DNA of 64,000 bases from Paenibacillus alginolyticus DSM 5050 = NBRC 15375 (GTDB lineage: Bacteria > Bacillota > Bacilli > Paenibacillales > NBRC-103111): positions 62,001 to 126,000 of the forward strand of contig NZ_AUGY01000001.1 in the NCBI RefSeq assembly GCF_000422905.1, given 5' to 3'. The position numbers and the translations under genes were made by a program. Below, in pieces: positions 34,434-43,312 of the stretch (the first letter of the stretch is position 1; every line of letters begins with the position of its first letter). The notes beneath the pieces were generated by a model. The model searched no databases and was not told where the DNA came from. It saw nothing but the letters and a program-made list of their open reading frames with translations.

Positions 34434-34781
34434 ATGAATGGATCAGAAGTACATTTTTGGCCCGATAACAAAAAAATAAGTGTTCGAGCGGGAACGACCT
34501 TGCTGGATGCAGGGCGCAAAGCTAAGGTTCACATACGTACCCGTTGTGATGGCAAGGCGGCTTGTCTTATGTGTAAGGTCAAGGTTGATGATCCTAGCGG
34601 CCTGGCACCTATGAATGTCAATGAACGGTTAAAGCTAGGTACTCAGGCTGATGAGGGCTTTCGACTTGCATGTCAAGCACGTGTGATTGGCTCTGTGCAG
34701 GTTACGGTGCCTGAAGATCCTCTTAAGGCTGCCATACGTGCCCAACTTGCGAGGCAAGCGGAGGAAGACGATTTATTTTAG
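34434..34781 (+). CDS. [2Fe-2S] ferredoxin-like protein 2
   Basis: 115 residues from ATG 34434 (SD AGAAGG 34420-34425). Cys38-x5-Cys44-x2-Cys47 (RCDGKAACLMC) and Cys80 (RLACQ) are the cluster ligands. The spacing of the first two cysteines differs from the upstream ferredoxin, so it is not a recent duplicate. A charged tail (AIRAQLARQAEEDDLF) follows the domain. Partner enzyme unknown. Confidence 0.85.
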   Translation: MNGSEVHFWPDNKKISVRAGTTLLDAGRKAKVHIRTRCDGKAACLMCKVKVDDPSGLAPMNVNERLKLGTQADEGFRLACQARVIGSVQVTVPEDPLKAAIRAQLARQAEEDDLF

Positions 34782-34804
34782 ATAAAAGATAGGATGATTA
34801 TGTC

Positions 34805-35554
34805 GTGAAAATAGCTCGAAGCCTTTTACCTGGCAGTTGGGCAGGTATCATACTTAGTATAGTCTTGCTGCTCAGTGGTTGTGCTTATCCTAAGGAAATG
34901 CGCAAAGAGAATCAAATTAACCCGGCTGAGTTCATTACCGTTGTTCAGCAGGCCATAGATCTCTACCACGAGAAGAACGGCGTTCTACCGATCAAGAATA
35001 GTGAGATGACAACACCCCTCTATGAGAAATATGTGATTGATTTTGGCAAATTGAAAAAAACGAATCTGTTGAGCACCGTTCCGGCAAACGCGTTCGAAAG
35101 CGGCGGCATTTTTATCTATGTGCTGGTCGATGTGGAAACAAAGCCATTGGTGAAGTTGATGGATATATCCGCTTATCAAAGTGTGGAGGACGTCCAGAAG
35201 AAGATCAATGATTACAAGGTAAAGCATGAGGGTAACCTGCCTCCGGGGATTGCTATTAATGAAGCTTTTGACTATGTAGATTTTGATAAGCTAGGCATGA
35301 AATCTCCCGAGATCAAGTCCGTTTACAATCGCAAAAATTTCATATCCTATTTGGTAAACAAGCAAACGGGTGATGTATCGATTGATTATGCGATGGACAT
35401 GATGCAGCTTATCCAAAGCAATTCGTTAGTAAGCTCTTTGAAGTCAGATCAGGATTTGCGAGAGATTCTCGTAAATAAAACTTATTTCGTGCCTATACGA
35501 AGCAATCCGTATTTATGGCAAAATAATCAGCCCATGCCGCAGAATAAACAATAG
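34805..35554 (+). CDS. Lipoprotein, YphF-like
   Basis: 249 residues with a lipoprotein signal (IILSIVLLLSGC, lipid-modified Cys near residue 26). The mature part is predicted globular, extracytoplasmic, with no catalytic motif I recognise. Position just before spoIVA matches yphF of B. subtilis. GTG 34805 follows AGGATG. A strong terminator closes the group. Confidence 0.75.
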   Translation: MKIARSLLPGSWAGIILSIVLLLSGCAYPKEMRKENQINPAEFITVVQQAIDLYHEKNGVLPIKNSEMTTPLYEKYVIDFGKLKKTNLLSTVPANAFESGGIFIYVLVDVETKPLVKLMDISAYQSVEDVQKKINDYKVKHEGNLPPGIAINEAFDYVDFDKLGMKSPEIKSVYNRKNFISYLVNKQTGDVSIDYAMDMMQLIQSNSLVSSLKSDQDLREILVNKTYFVPIRSNPYLWQNNQPMPQNKQ

Positions 35555-35559
35555 ACGCA

Positions 35560-35590
35560 ACCTCTTACAGAAATCTGTAAGAGGTTTTTT
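35560..35590 (+). terminator. Terminator after the YphF-like gene
   Basis: CCTCTTACAGA and TCTGTAAGAGG form a perfect stem with loop AA, then TTTTTTT. Confidence 0.9.
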
Positions 35591-35743
35591 TAGATTTTCA
35601 GAATAACCGATACAAGTCAATCATATATTTTCTCAATGTGGTGAGACTTTGATCTAGCGTCAAGTTCCCCTAAATATGGTTCTATAAAGAAAGCCGTATG
35701 TGCTTCATAAAATATGAGCGTCAAAAAAAAGATTATACGCATC

Positions 35744-35773
35744 TATCATATTTCTATCGAAAGTACATATATT
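35744..35773 (+). promoter_or_regulatory. SigmaE promoter of spoIVA
   Basis: ATCATATT (35745-35752), 13 bp, CATATATT (35766-35773) matches the sigmaE consensus closely. It lies about 85 bp before the spoIVA start; spoIVA is a sigmaE gene in B. subtilis. The rest of 35593-35744 is AT-rich with no gene seen. Confidence 0.75.
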
Positions 35774-35858
35774 TCTTACTAGTCCAAATGAATGTACGAG
35801 TAGTCAATTGTTACCGTCACAAAAGTCAGTTGACGACCAAACTGTAGGAGGGATTCTC

Positions 35859-37337
35859 TTGGAGAAAGTGGATATCTTTAAGGACATTGCAGAACGAACG
35901 GGAGGGGACATTTACCTGGGGGTTGTTGGAGCGGTCCGGACAGGAAAATCAACCTTTATTAAGCGTTTTGTGGAATCTGTAGTGCTTCCTAACATTCAAA
36001 GTGAAGCGGATAGGATCCGGGCTACCGATGAACTCCCGCAGAGCGCTGCTGGCCGCACGATTATGACAACGGAGCCGAAATTCGTACCGAATACGGCGGT
36101 CCAAATTTCGGTGGCCGAAGGGCTGAATGTGAATGTTCGCCTTGTTGATTGTGTAGGTTACGCAGTCGATGGCGCCAAAGGCTATGAAGACGAGAACGGA
36201 CCGCGGATGATTAATACACCTTGGTTCGATGAACCGATTCCATTCCAGGAAGCAGCTGAAATCGGAACTCGCAAGGTCATTCAGGAGCATTCGACACTCG
36301 GTGTTGTTGTAACTACCGATGGTACGATTTCTGATATTCCGAGGTCTTCGTACGTGTTGGCAGAAGAAAGAGTCATTAATGAGCTGAAAGAAGTAGGCAA
36401 ACCTTTCATTGTCATCATTAACTCACAGAAACCAAATAGTGAGCCTGCGCTTGAGCTGCGCAGCGAGCTGCAAAGCCGCTATGACGTCCCTGTTGTGACA
36501 ATGAGTGTAGCAAGCGCAGGCGAAGAGGAAATGGTCTCTGTGCTGCGTGAAGTGCTTTATGAGTTCCCAGTTCATGAAGTGAACGTGAACTTACCAAGCT
36601 GGGTGATGGTTCTTGACGAGAATCATTGGCTGCGGACTCAATTCGAAGCTTCCGTACGTGATACGGTTCAAGATATTAGACGCCTTCGCGACGTTGATCG
36701 TGTCGTTAGTCAATTCGGCGATTATGAGTTCATTGATAAAGCCGCTTTGGCCGGACTTAATATGGGGCAGGGTGTAGCGGAGATTGACTTGTTTGCGCCT
36801 GATGAGCTATACGACCGCATTCTGGTTGAAGTTGTCGGGGTAGAAATTCGCGGCAAAGATCATCTGCTTCAGCTCATGCAGGATTTCACGCATGCGAAAC
36901 GAGAATATGATCAATTCGCTGAGGCGCTTGAGATGGTGAAAACGACAGGCTACGGCATAGCGCCTCCGACGCTCGCTGAGATGGCTTTGGATGAGCCGGA
37001 GTTAATACGTCAAGGATCTAGGTTCGGTGTCCGTTTACGGGCTACAGCGCCGTCTATTCATATGATTCGTGTGGATGTAGAGTCGGAGTTCTCACCGATT
37101 ATCGGTACGGAGAAGCAAAGCGAAGAACTTGTCCGCTATCTCATGCAAGATTTCGAAGACAATCCGCTTAAAATATGGGAGTCCGATATATTCGGAAGAT
37201 CGCTTCATTCAATTGTTCGCGAGGGGATTCAAGGGAAGCTTGCCCAGATGCCGGACAATGCGCGTTATAAACTGCAAGAGACGCTTGGCCGAATTATTAA
37301 CGAAGGATCTGGCGGTTTAATTGCTATAATTTTGTAA
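35859..37337 (+). CDS. spoIVA: Stage IV sporulation protein A, spore coat ATPase
   Basis: 492 residues from TTG 35859 (SD TAGGAGGG), the same length as in B. subtilis; a longer reading to 35808 has no SD. SpoIVA hydrolyses ATP and polymerises on the forespore to form the coat base. The start LEKVDIFKDIAERTGGDIYL, the P-loop VVGAVRTGKSTFIKRF and the C-terminal LGRIINEGSGGLIAIIL are those of the family. Single gene with its own sigmaE promoter. Confidence 0.96.
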   Translation: MEKVDIFKDIAERTGGDIYLGVVGAVRTGKSTFIKRFVESVVLPNIQSEADRIRATDELPQSAAGRTIMTTEPKFVPNTAVQISVAEGLNVNVRLVDCVGYAVDGAKGYEDENGPRMINTPWFDEPIPFQEAAEIGTRKVIQEHSTLGVVVTTDGTISDIPRSSYVLAEERVINELKEVGKPFIVIINSQKPNSEPALELRSELQSRYDVPVVTMSVASAGEEEMVSVLREVLYEFPVHEVNVNLPSWVMVLDENHWLRTQFEASVRDTVQDIRRLRDVDRVVSQFGDYEFIDKAALAGLNMGQGVAEIDLFAPDELYDRILVEVVGVEIRGKDHLLQLMQDFTHAKREYDQFAEALEMVKTTGYGIAPPTLAEMALDEPELIRQGSRFGVRLRATAPSIHMIRVDVESEFSPIIGTEKQSEELVRYLMQDFEDNPLKIWESDIFGRSLHSIVREGIQGKLAQMPDNARYKLQETLGRIINEGSGGLIAIIL

Positions 37338-37345
37338 ATATGTAG

Positions 37346-37380
37346 ACAAAAAACACTCAAAAGAGTGTTTTTTGTCGTTT
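37346..37380 (+). terminator. Terminator after spoIVA
   Basis: ACAAAAAACACTC (37346-37358), loop AAAA, GAGTGTTTTTTGT (37363-37375), perfect 13-bp stem; AT-rich on both sides. Confidence 0.85.
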
Positions 37381-37583
37381 AATAGCAAAAATACCCACAT
37401 AATTTGGTAAACGATACTTGAAATTGCTGTCGGAGTGTATTACTATAAATTTATTCGTCTGCTTTCGAAGTTCATTTTTACTAAGAAAATCAACGATTTT
37501 TCATTGGATAATGTATATTTTCTGAAGAAACGGTGAAAACAGGAAGTAACGGAAGTGAGAAATCTTGGGGGGAGGTGAATGGC

Positions 37584-37856
37584 ATGAATAAATCTGAATT
37601 GATTAACAAGGTTGCTGAAACCTCTGAGCTTTCCAAGAAAGATGCAACTAAAGCAGTTGATGCTGTTTTTGATGCAATTTCCGAAGCGCTGCAAGGCGGG
37701 GATAAAGTACAACTAGTTGGATTCGGTAACTTTGAAGTTCGTGAACGTTCTGCTCGTAAAGGACGTAATCCACAGACTGGTGATGAGATCGAAATTCCAG
37801 CAAGCAAAATTCCAGCTTTCAAACCTGGTAAAGCACTTAAAGATGGCATTCAATAA
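37584..37856 (+). CDS. hbs: DNA-binding protein HU
   Basis: 90 residues from ATG 37584 (SD GGGGGGAGGTG). HU-family histone-like protein that bends and compacts [15 protein letters not shown], the [20 protein letters not shown] beta arm and [16 protein letters not shown] are canonical. A longer reading from 37533 is not supported by an SD. It follows spoIVA as in B. subtilis. The 200 bp upstream are AT-rich with TATAAA near 37444, but no clean promoter. Confidence 0.96.
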   Translation: MNKSELINKVAETSELSKKDATKAVDAVFDAISEALQGGDKVQLVGFGNFEVRERSARKGRNPQTGDEIEIPASKIPAFKPGKALKDGIQ

Positions 37857-37888
37857 TCGCGTTTTACATACTATTGAACGTTATATAA

Positions 37889-37930
37889 CAACAAAGCCGT
37901 GACCGCTAATAGCTGTCGCGGCTTTGTTTA
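37889..37930 (+). terminator. Terminator after hbs
   Basis: AACAAAGCCG...CGGCTTTGTT stem (37889-37898 with 37918-37927), with an inner GACCGCTAATAGCTGTC segment, then TTA-rich sequence. Confidence 0.82.
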
Positions 37931-38010
37931 TTGCTAATAGAAAATGCCTTTACAATTCCAAAATCTCCTACTATAATTACAAAAGTGAATAAGTAAACTT
38001 AAGCTACAAA

Positions 38011-38084
38011 CGGGGTATGGCGCAGCCTGGTAGCGCGCACCCTTGGGGTGGGTGAGGTCGCACGTTCGAATCGTGTTACTCCGA
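38011..38084 (+). tRNA. tRNA-Pro, anticodon GGG
   Basis: A 74-nt cloverleaf. Acceptor CGGGGTA (38011-38017) pairs with TACTCCG (38077-38083, one G-U) plus discriminator A. D arm GCGC...GCGC, anticodon stem CACCC/GGGTG with loop TTGGGGT giving anticodon GGG (38045-38047), T arm with GTTCGAATC. CCA is not encoded. It reads proline codons CCC/CCU and stands alone between hbs and a PAP2 gene. Confidence 0.95.
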
Positions 38085-38089
38085 TTATG

Positions 38090-38122
38090 AAAAAGACATC
38101 GAAAGTCCGATGTCTTTTTCTC
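38090..38122 (+). terminator. Terminator after tRNA-Pro
   Basis: AAAAAGACATCG (38090-38101) and CGATGTCTTTTT (38108-38119), perfect 12-bp stem. Confidence 0.9.
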
Positions 38123-38180
38123 ATGAAGAGACTTGTTCCAAAACAGATAGAACTTCTTAGAAGATGTAGGGGGAACGGTC

Positions 38181-39107
38181 TTGAATAAGTTGAAACTGAA
38201 CGCGCTCGTGAAATCGCAAGATTGGACGATGTTTGGCATTATCGCTTCTATTTTCTTGGTTTGGCGCATCGGTACGGTTGGGAATTGGAGTAAGGAATGT
38301 TGGATCCTGCTGTTAATTTGTTTGCTAGGTATCCGCAAAGACCAAGTTGATGTGGATTGGAAACGATTCTTCCTTTTTGGTATTCCTTTACTAGGCGTAT
38401 TTTATTACTTTTACGGGACGGGAAATGGTTTCTGGTGGAGAATCGCCAATTGGATGTTTGAAAATAACCGCCATCCTTGGCATTGGGATGCGTATATGAA
38501 CGCAATTCCGTTGAATACGGGCGGATGGGCGAGATGGATTGCATCCCCTTTTCTAGATAAAGCGATGGTTTGGATTTATAACTACGGCTTTGTCTTATCT
38601 TTGTGGATCTGCATTGTGCGGAGCTTCTGGACACGCAGTATTAAAAAAATGCTTTCTTATGCCTTATCCGGCCACATGCTGCAATTCCCACTTATTTTGC
38701 CCTTTTACAATTTAATTTTGCTGCATGAAGTTTGGTATGTGAATAAGCAGCCTGACTTATTGTACCGTGTTTTTACGGATGAAAACTCTTTACTTGTGGC
38801 TACGATGAACTGTTTCCCTAGTATGCATACTTCCATCTCTTTTGCTATGCTTCTTCTCGCCCTGCGAGAAAAGGACCGTATATTCAAAACGATGATGGTC
38901 ACCTACTGCGCGGCAATCATTTTCTCAACCTTGTACTTACAAATTCATTGGCTGATCGATGTATTCGCAGGTATGTTATTTGCATTTGGCACGGTCAAGC
39001 TATCTGATTTACTCATACGGATAGGATCCAAGAACATGCTGCCAACGACATTTAAGAAATTTTACCAAAAGGGAACGAAAGCTGCCTCCAACGAGATAAC
39101 AATTTAA
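38181..39107 (+). CDS. PAP2-superfamily membrane phosphatase or phosphotransferase
   Basis: 308 residues, about seven membrane helices. The PAP2 motifs are NCFPSMHTSISFAM (PSxHT, catalytic His) and LQIHWLIDVFAG (His and Asp of motif 3). The first PAP2 motif (KxxxxxxRP) is not clear, which, with the NCFPSMHTS form, resembles the inositol-phosphorylceramide-synthase-like subgroup. Likely acts on a lipid phosphate at the outer face of the membrane. TTG 38181 follows TAGGGGG. It stands where folE lies beside mtrB in B. subtilis. Confidence 0.82.
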   Translation: MNKLKLNALVKSQDWTMFGIIASIFLVWRIGTVGNWSKECWILLLICLLGIRKDQVDVDWKRFFLFGIPLLGVFYYFYGTGNGFWWRIANWMFENNRHPWHWDAYMNAIPLNTGGWARWIASPFLDKAMVWIYNYGFVLSLWICIVRSFWTRSIKKMLSYALSGHMLQFPLILPFYNLILLHEVWYVNKQPDLLYRVFTDENSLLVATMNCFPSMHTSISFAMLLLALREKDRIFKTMMVTYCAAIIFSTLYLQIHWLIDVFAGMLFAFGTVKLSDLLIRIGSKNMLPTTFKKFYQKGTKAASNEITI

Positions 39108-39185
39108 GGCCGGTTGACTTCCCGATACCTTTTTTGGCATCATGAAGATTAGGATTGTAGTTTAGGGCAAGAACGGAGGATGGAA

Positions 39186-39434
39186 ATGGATCAACCGAAT
39201 AAATCGAATAACCCGAATACGAATGGCAATGAATATTTCGTTATTAAAGCCAAGGATAATGGTGTACATGTTATCGGGCTAACCCGTGGTCAAGATACTC
39301 GCTTTCATCATACAGAAAAGCTGGACAAGGGCGAAGTTATGATTGCTCAGTTCACGGAGCATACATCCGCAGTAAAGGTTAGAGGCAAGGCAATTATCAT
39401 GACCAAGTACGGTACGATTGACACAGAAGAATAA
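39186..39434 (+). CDS. mtrB: trp RNA-binding attenuation protein TRAP
   Basis: 82 residues from ATG 39186; ATG 39180 abuts the SD (CGGAGG). TRAP forms an 11-subunit ring that, with tryptophan, binds 11 (G/U)AG triplets in RNA. The core is very close to B. subtilis Mtr[43 protein letters not shown]. The RNA-contacting Lys in EKLDK and the Lys and Arg of KVRG are kept. The N-terminus is a little longer and Asn-rich. Its target leader lies ahead of trpE at 49731. Confidence 0.95.
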   Translation: MDQPNKSNNPNTNGNEYFVIKAKDNGVHVIGLTRGQDTRFHHTEKLDKGEVMIAQFTEHTSAVKVRGKAIIMTKYGTIDTEE

Positions 39435-39447
39435 TTTATAATTGTTA

Positions 39448-39473
39448 AAGCAGGCATAGCCTGCTTTTTTTCT
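39448..39473 (+). terminator. Terminator after mtrB
   Basis: AAGCAGGC, loop ATA, GCCTGCTT followed by TTTTT. mtrB is thus cut off from hepS, unlike a single gerC-type unit. Confidence 0.88.
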
Positions 39474-39557
39474 TTGTAGAATGATGTATAGGGCTTGGAA
39501 CTACCGAATGCTTAGTTAACTCGTTTGGTGCTTGCAAAGTGTAGGAGGTGCTTGTTC

Positions 39558-40091
39558 ATGAAATGGTCGATGCGTATTGTGTTGACGTTAGGTCTATCTA
39601 TTATAATAGTCGTCTGTCTATCTCTACTTCCGAAGATGGATCGTTCCTCAGGGTTAGGTTCGCCTTATAATTGGTCAAGCAATCGTGCAGGGGAGCTAAC
39701 AAATAATAATATGGTAGATTTACTGGTGCAAGTCCCACTTCACCTGCGGATTCGCAAAGTTGAGCTGAGCAACTCCCGCATGTCCCTTGATTTGAGCTTA
39801 CCGAAAAACGCGGATTCTGCTGCCGTCTATCGAGATTTGTACACAATCGCACAAACCATGATCACGAAAACGAAAAATGTCAATCAAATATGGGTTCGTG
39901 TCATCGATTATTCGGGCGTTACAGATTCAACATCTACACAGCTTGTGCTGGCTATGGTTGCAGAGCGCGAATATGGGAAAGATATGGAGAAGAACGCGAA
40001 TGAACTCAGCCTTATTCAACTTGAACAGCAATTACAAAACCGTTTTCGTATCACATACACCTCTAAATGGCAGCAAAGATATCCCTTATAA
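39558..40091 (+). CDS. Membrane-anchored protein of unknown function
   Basis: 177 residues from ATG 39558 (SD GTAGGAGGTG; an in-frame TTG at 39525 is upstream of it). One N-terminal membrane helix (about 7-25, VLTLGLSIIIVVCLSLL), then a mixed domain with the segment LSNSRMSLDLSL. Not recognised. It lies between mtrB and hepS, and could be read into the hepS operon since no terminator separates them. Confidence 0.7.
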   Translation: MKWSMRIVLTLGLSIIIVVCLSLLPKMDRSSGLGSPYNWSSNRAGELTNNNMVDLLVQVPLHLRIRKVELSNSRMSLDLSLPKNADSAAVYRDLYTIAQTMITKTKNVNQIWVRVIDYSGVTDSTSTQLVLAMVAEREYGKDMEKNANELSLIQLEQQLQNRFRITYTSKWQQRYPL

Positions 40092-40187
40092 TTAAATGTG
40101 CTTCTATTTACGTGTTATGATATAATGACTTGAATTGAGCATGTTTTGAACATAAATGATTTGGCACACGGTTACGGAGGCTTTTGC

Positions 40188-41054
40188 ATGAATTCTTATC
40201 GGATCCCAGAGATCGCTAAGCAATACACAGAGTATGATATGATTCAAAATCACACAGACTTGCCCGATTTTCCGGAGCTTCGCACACGTCTGTTGTTTGC
40301 ATTCTTGAACGGAAACAGTAAGTTCAGTTCTTCAAGCGAGTTGTATACGCTAGCTACGTCGCTTGTTCAACTAGCGCTCGATACCCATGATTTGGTTACA
40401 GCATCTAATGATGTCAAAGAGAAAAAGGCAGCAAGATCTAGGCAATTAAAAGTTCTTGCAGGGGATTATTTCAGTTCCCGCTTTTATAATCTCCTTGCAC
40501 AGGCAGGCCAGATCGAGATGATTAAACAGTTGTCGAATGCAATCTGTGAAGTCAACCGGCTCAAAATGAATATCTACATGAAAATGAAGCAATTGAAATT
40601 GACGGCAGAAGATTACATCCACCTAACCGTGGAAATTAAATCTCAGCTGTTTTTGTCTTTCTCTGACTTTATGACTGAGGTGTATGATCAAGCATGGCCG
40701 GATATTCTGAGAAGCTATGCCAAGTGTGAGGTTATTTTTGAAGAAATTTTCCGCGTAGAATCTGCGGCGAATTTCAGGGACAGCTGGGGATTCTGGCACA
40801 TTCTTCAGCATGGTACGAAGGAAGAACGGAAGCAACTGCATGCGGATGAATCCGATCAAACTAGACTTCGTACACTCATTCATAAATATAATATTACTTC
40901 GCAGCTTTATCAGATGCTGGACTCCCACACCAAGCAGTTGCAGTCCAAAGTACAGCAACTTGAATCGGATAAACTAATAAGTGAACTGTTTCACATTGGG
41001 GAGCCGTTTCTTCGATTCTCAGCGAAGCAGCCCAAAGTGCTAGAAGAAATTTGA
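40188..41054 (+). CDS. hepS: Heptaprenyl diphosphate synthase component 1
   Basis: 288 residues from ATG 40188 (SD ACGGAGG). The small, non-catalytic subunit of the two-part prenyl synthase that makes the menaquinone side chain; the catalytic subunit HepT is at 44153. All-helical, no DDxxD motif, with the family segment RSRQLKVLAGDYFSSRFYNLLAQAG (around residues 88-112), where GDYFSS is typical. Begins the hepS-menG-ubiA-ubiX-mqnA-hepT operon, all with short gaps or overlaps. Confidence 0.88.
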   Translation: MNSYRIPEIAKQYTEYDMIQNHTDLPDFPELRTRLLFAFLNGNSKFSSSSELYTLATSLVQLALDTHDLVTASNDVKEKKAARSRQLKVLAGDYFSSRFYNLLAQAGQIEMIKQLSNAICEVNRLKMNIYMKMKQLKLTAEDYIHLTVEIKSQLFLSFSDFMTEVYDQAWPDILRSYAKCEVIFEEIFRVESAANFRDSWGFWHILQHGTKEERKQLHADESDQTRLRTLIHKYNITSQLYQMLDSHTKQLQSKVQQLESDKLISELFHIGEPFLRFSAKQPKVLEEI

Positions 41055-41066
41055 GGTGACATCCAG

Positions 41067-41822
41067 ATGAATATGACAAAAACAAATAGCAAAACGAATA
41101 CGACCAAAACCAAAGAAGAGTTCGTTCACTCAGTCTTTGAAAGTATTGCACCCAAATATGATCTTATGAACAGTATCCTAAGCTTTCGTAGGCATAAAGC
41201 ATGGCGTAAATTCACAATGAAGAAGATGAACGTTCAGCCGGGGGAGACAGCTATTGACCTGTGCTGCGGCACATGCGACTGGACGATCAGTCTTGCTCAG
41301 GCAAGTGGAAGCGGTAAAATGGTTGGGCTGGATTTTAGCCAAAACATGCTGGATTACGGTGCAGAGAAAATCAAGCAGCTTCACTTGGATCAGCAGATTG
41401 AGCTCATTCAAGGCAATGCGATGAGTCTTCCGTTTGACGACAACACGTTTGATTATGCAACGATCGGATTTGCTCTTCGTAATGTACCCGATTTGGAGCA
41501 GGTCATCCGTGAAATGCAGCGTGTCGTTAAGCCCGGAGGGCTAGTTGTGTCTCTAGAGCTCTCCAAACCAACTTGGCAGCCGTTCAAGTCCATTTATTAT
41601 TTTTATTTTCAACGCGTACTGCCATTTTTGGGCAAACTAATTGTAAAGAAGTACGAACAGTACAAATGGCTGCCGGAATCATTGATCCATTTTCCAGACC
41701 ATAAACAGTTAGCCGCTATTTTTACGAAACAAGGATTGGAGCATGTAGAGGCGTACCCATTAACAGGTGGGGTTGCTGCCTTGCATATAGGTACTAAGGG
41801 GAAAACGAAATCAGGAGTGTAG
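41067..41822 (+). CDS. menG: Demethylmenaquinone methyltransferase
   Basis: 251 residues. SAM-dependent last step of menaquinone synthesis. Signature blocks: FESIAPKYDLMNSILSF, IDLCCGTCDWTISLA (SAM site), DFSQNMLDYG, NAMSLPFDDNTFD and GFALRNV. Start ATG 41067 follows GAGGTGA; the second in-frame ATG at 41073 is also possible. Lies between hepS and the prenyltransferase gene. The B. subtilis gerC order is hepS-menG-hepT; here three genes are inserted before hepT. Confidence 0.94.
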   Translation: MNMTKTNSKTNTTKTKEEFVHSVFESIAPKYDLMNSILSFRRHKAWRKFTMKKMNVQPGETAIDLCCGTCDWTISLAQASGSGKMVGLDFSQNMLDYGAEKIKQLHLDQQIELIQGNAMSLPFDDNTFDYATIGFALRNVPDLEQVIREMQRVVKPGGLVVSLELSKPTWQPFKSIYYFYFQRVLPFLGKLIVKKYEQYKWLPESLIHFPDHKQLAAIFTKQGLEHVEAYPLTGGVAALHIGTKGKTKSGV

Positions 41823-41828
41823 TCAGCT

Positions 41829-42704
41829 ATGTTTACTAAATTGAAAATATTTTTGGAAATGATTAAATTTGAGCACAGTGTGTTTGCCTTGCCTTTTGCC
41901 TTCATGGGAGCCATTCTAGGCTCAGTCGTATTAAATGGACATCTGCCTAGCTGGGCCCAGATCGGTTGGATTACGCTTGCGATGGTTGGAGCGAGAACTG
42001 CAGCGATGGCCTTGAATCGTGTGATTGATAAAGCCATTGATAAAAGAAATCCAAGGACGGAGAATCGAGCCATACCCGCGGGGCTTATCTCCATTCAACA
42101 GGTTATTATTTATATCATTATCTCGTTTGCGATGCTTTTCTGGGCGACCTCTAATTTAAGCTCTTTATCCATGAAACTGCTGCCAATTGCAGTGTTTTTT
42201 CTTGTCTTTTACTCGTACACCAAAAGGTTTACATGGACTTGTCACTTTGTCTTAGGTTTGACCTTAGGATTAGCTCCACTTGGAGGCTGGGTTGCCGTAA
42301 CCGGTCAATTTACATGGTCTTCGATTATTTTCTACTTGACAGTAGTATGTTGGAGCGCAGGTTTCGATTTGATTTATGCTTGTCAAGATGCCGAGTTTGA
42401 TCGGAATGAAGGTCTTCATTCCTTACCAAGCCGATTCGGGATTAAGGCTGCCTTGAATACCGCTCGTGTCCTACATGTTCTTACTGCTGTTGGTCTAGTC
42501 ACATTGTTTTTCATTACACACTTGAGTTGGTTCTATTTAATTGGACTTATTATCGCTTATTTTATTTTGTACAAAGAACATCGACTTGTCTCACCGCAAG
42601 ACTTGTCCAAATTGAACACAGCATTTTTCACGATGAACGGTGTACTGAGCTTAGTGATGTTTGCCTTCACCTTACTTGATGTGCTAGTGAGTCAGCATTC
42701 ATGA
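41829..42704 (+). CDS. mqnP: UbiA-type prenyltransferase, probable MqnP of the futalosine route
   Basis: 291 residues, polytopic. Aspartate-rich motifs of the UbiA family: NRVIDKAIDKRNPRTENRAI (first) and DLIYACQDAEFDRNEGLHS (second). Attaches a prenyl chain to an aromatic acid. As mqnA follows two genes on and no men genes other than menG are present, the likely substrate is the 1,4-dihydroxy-6-naphthoate of the futalosine pathway. The alternative, 4-hydroxybenzoate, would fit ubiquinone, which Bacillota do not make. It overlaps ubiX by 4 bp. Confidence 0.82.
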   Translation: MFTKLKIFLEMIKFEHSVFALPFAFMGAILGSVVLNGHLPSWAQIGWITLAMVGARTAAMALNRVIDKAIDKRNPRTENRAIPAGLISIQQVIIYIIISFAMLFWATSNLSSLSMKLLPIAVFFLVFYSYTKRFTWTCHFVLGLTLGLAPLGGWVAVTGQFTWSSIIFYLTVVCWSAGFDLIYACQDAEFDRNEGLHSLPSRFGIKAALNTARVLHVLTAVGLVTLFFITHLSWFYLIGLIIAYFILYKEHRLVSPQDLSKLNTAFFTMNGVLSLVMFAFTLLDVLVSQHS

Positions 42705-43312
42705 GCGGCAATTGGGTAGTAGGGATTACTGGAGCTAGTGGTGCTATCTATGGGGTGCGGCTCAGCCAAGTACTGCTGGATCAAGGCTTAAATGTTCATC
42801 TAATCGTTACGGATGCAGGCTGGAGAGTATTGCATGACGAATTGGATTGGAACGCAGGCAAACGCCAAGAAATGCTGCAGGAACATTTTGGCGGCCGCGC
42901 AGGCTCTTTTGACTATCATCCAATTGCTGATATTGGGGCAACCGTGGCAAGTGGTTCTTTTCGGACCAAGGGCATGGTTGTGATTCCTTGCTCAATGGGA
43001 ACTTTATCAGGGATCGCTCATGGTTCATCTGATAATTTATTGGAGCGAACAGCGGATGTCATGCTCAAAGAAGGAAGAAAATTAATCCTGGTTCCAAGGG
43101 AAACGCCATTGCACGCCATACATTTGGAGAACATGCTAACCTTGTCAAGAATGGGGGTACGCATGCTCCCGGCAATGCCGGCCTTTTATAATCGTCCGTG
43201 TTCTATCGATGAAATGGTCGATTTTTTGGTGGGTAAAGTGCTGGATAGCATGGACATTGAACATTCCTTATACAGAAGATGGGGAGATAACAATGAGCAA
43301 CCTAGACCCTAA
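42701..43312 (+). CDS. ubiX: UbiX-type flavin prenyltransferase
   Basis: 203 residues. Makes prenylated FMN, the cofactor of UbiD-type decarboxylases. Motifs: GITGASGAIYGVRL (FMN site), PCSMGTLSGIAHG, and LVPRETPLHAIHLENMLTLS. In futalosine-type menaquinone synthesis a UbiD homologue is needed; none is in this window. Start ATG 42701 overlaps the upstream stop; mqnA starts 20 bp before its end. Confidence 0.9.
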   Translation: MSGNWVVGITGASGAIYGVRLSQVLLDQGLNVHLIVTDAGWRVLHDELDWNAGKRQEMLQEHFGGRAGSFDYHPIADIGATVASGSFRTKGMVVIPCSMGTLSGIAHGSSDNLLERTADVMLKEGRKLILVPRETPLHAIHLENMLTLSRMGVRMLPAMPAFYNRPCSIDEMVDFLVGKVLDSMDIEHSLYRRWGDNNEQPRP

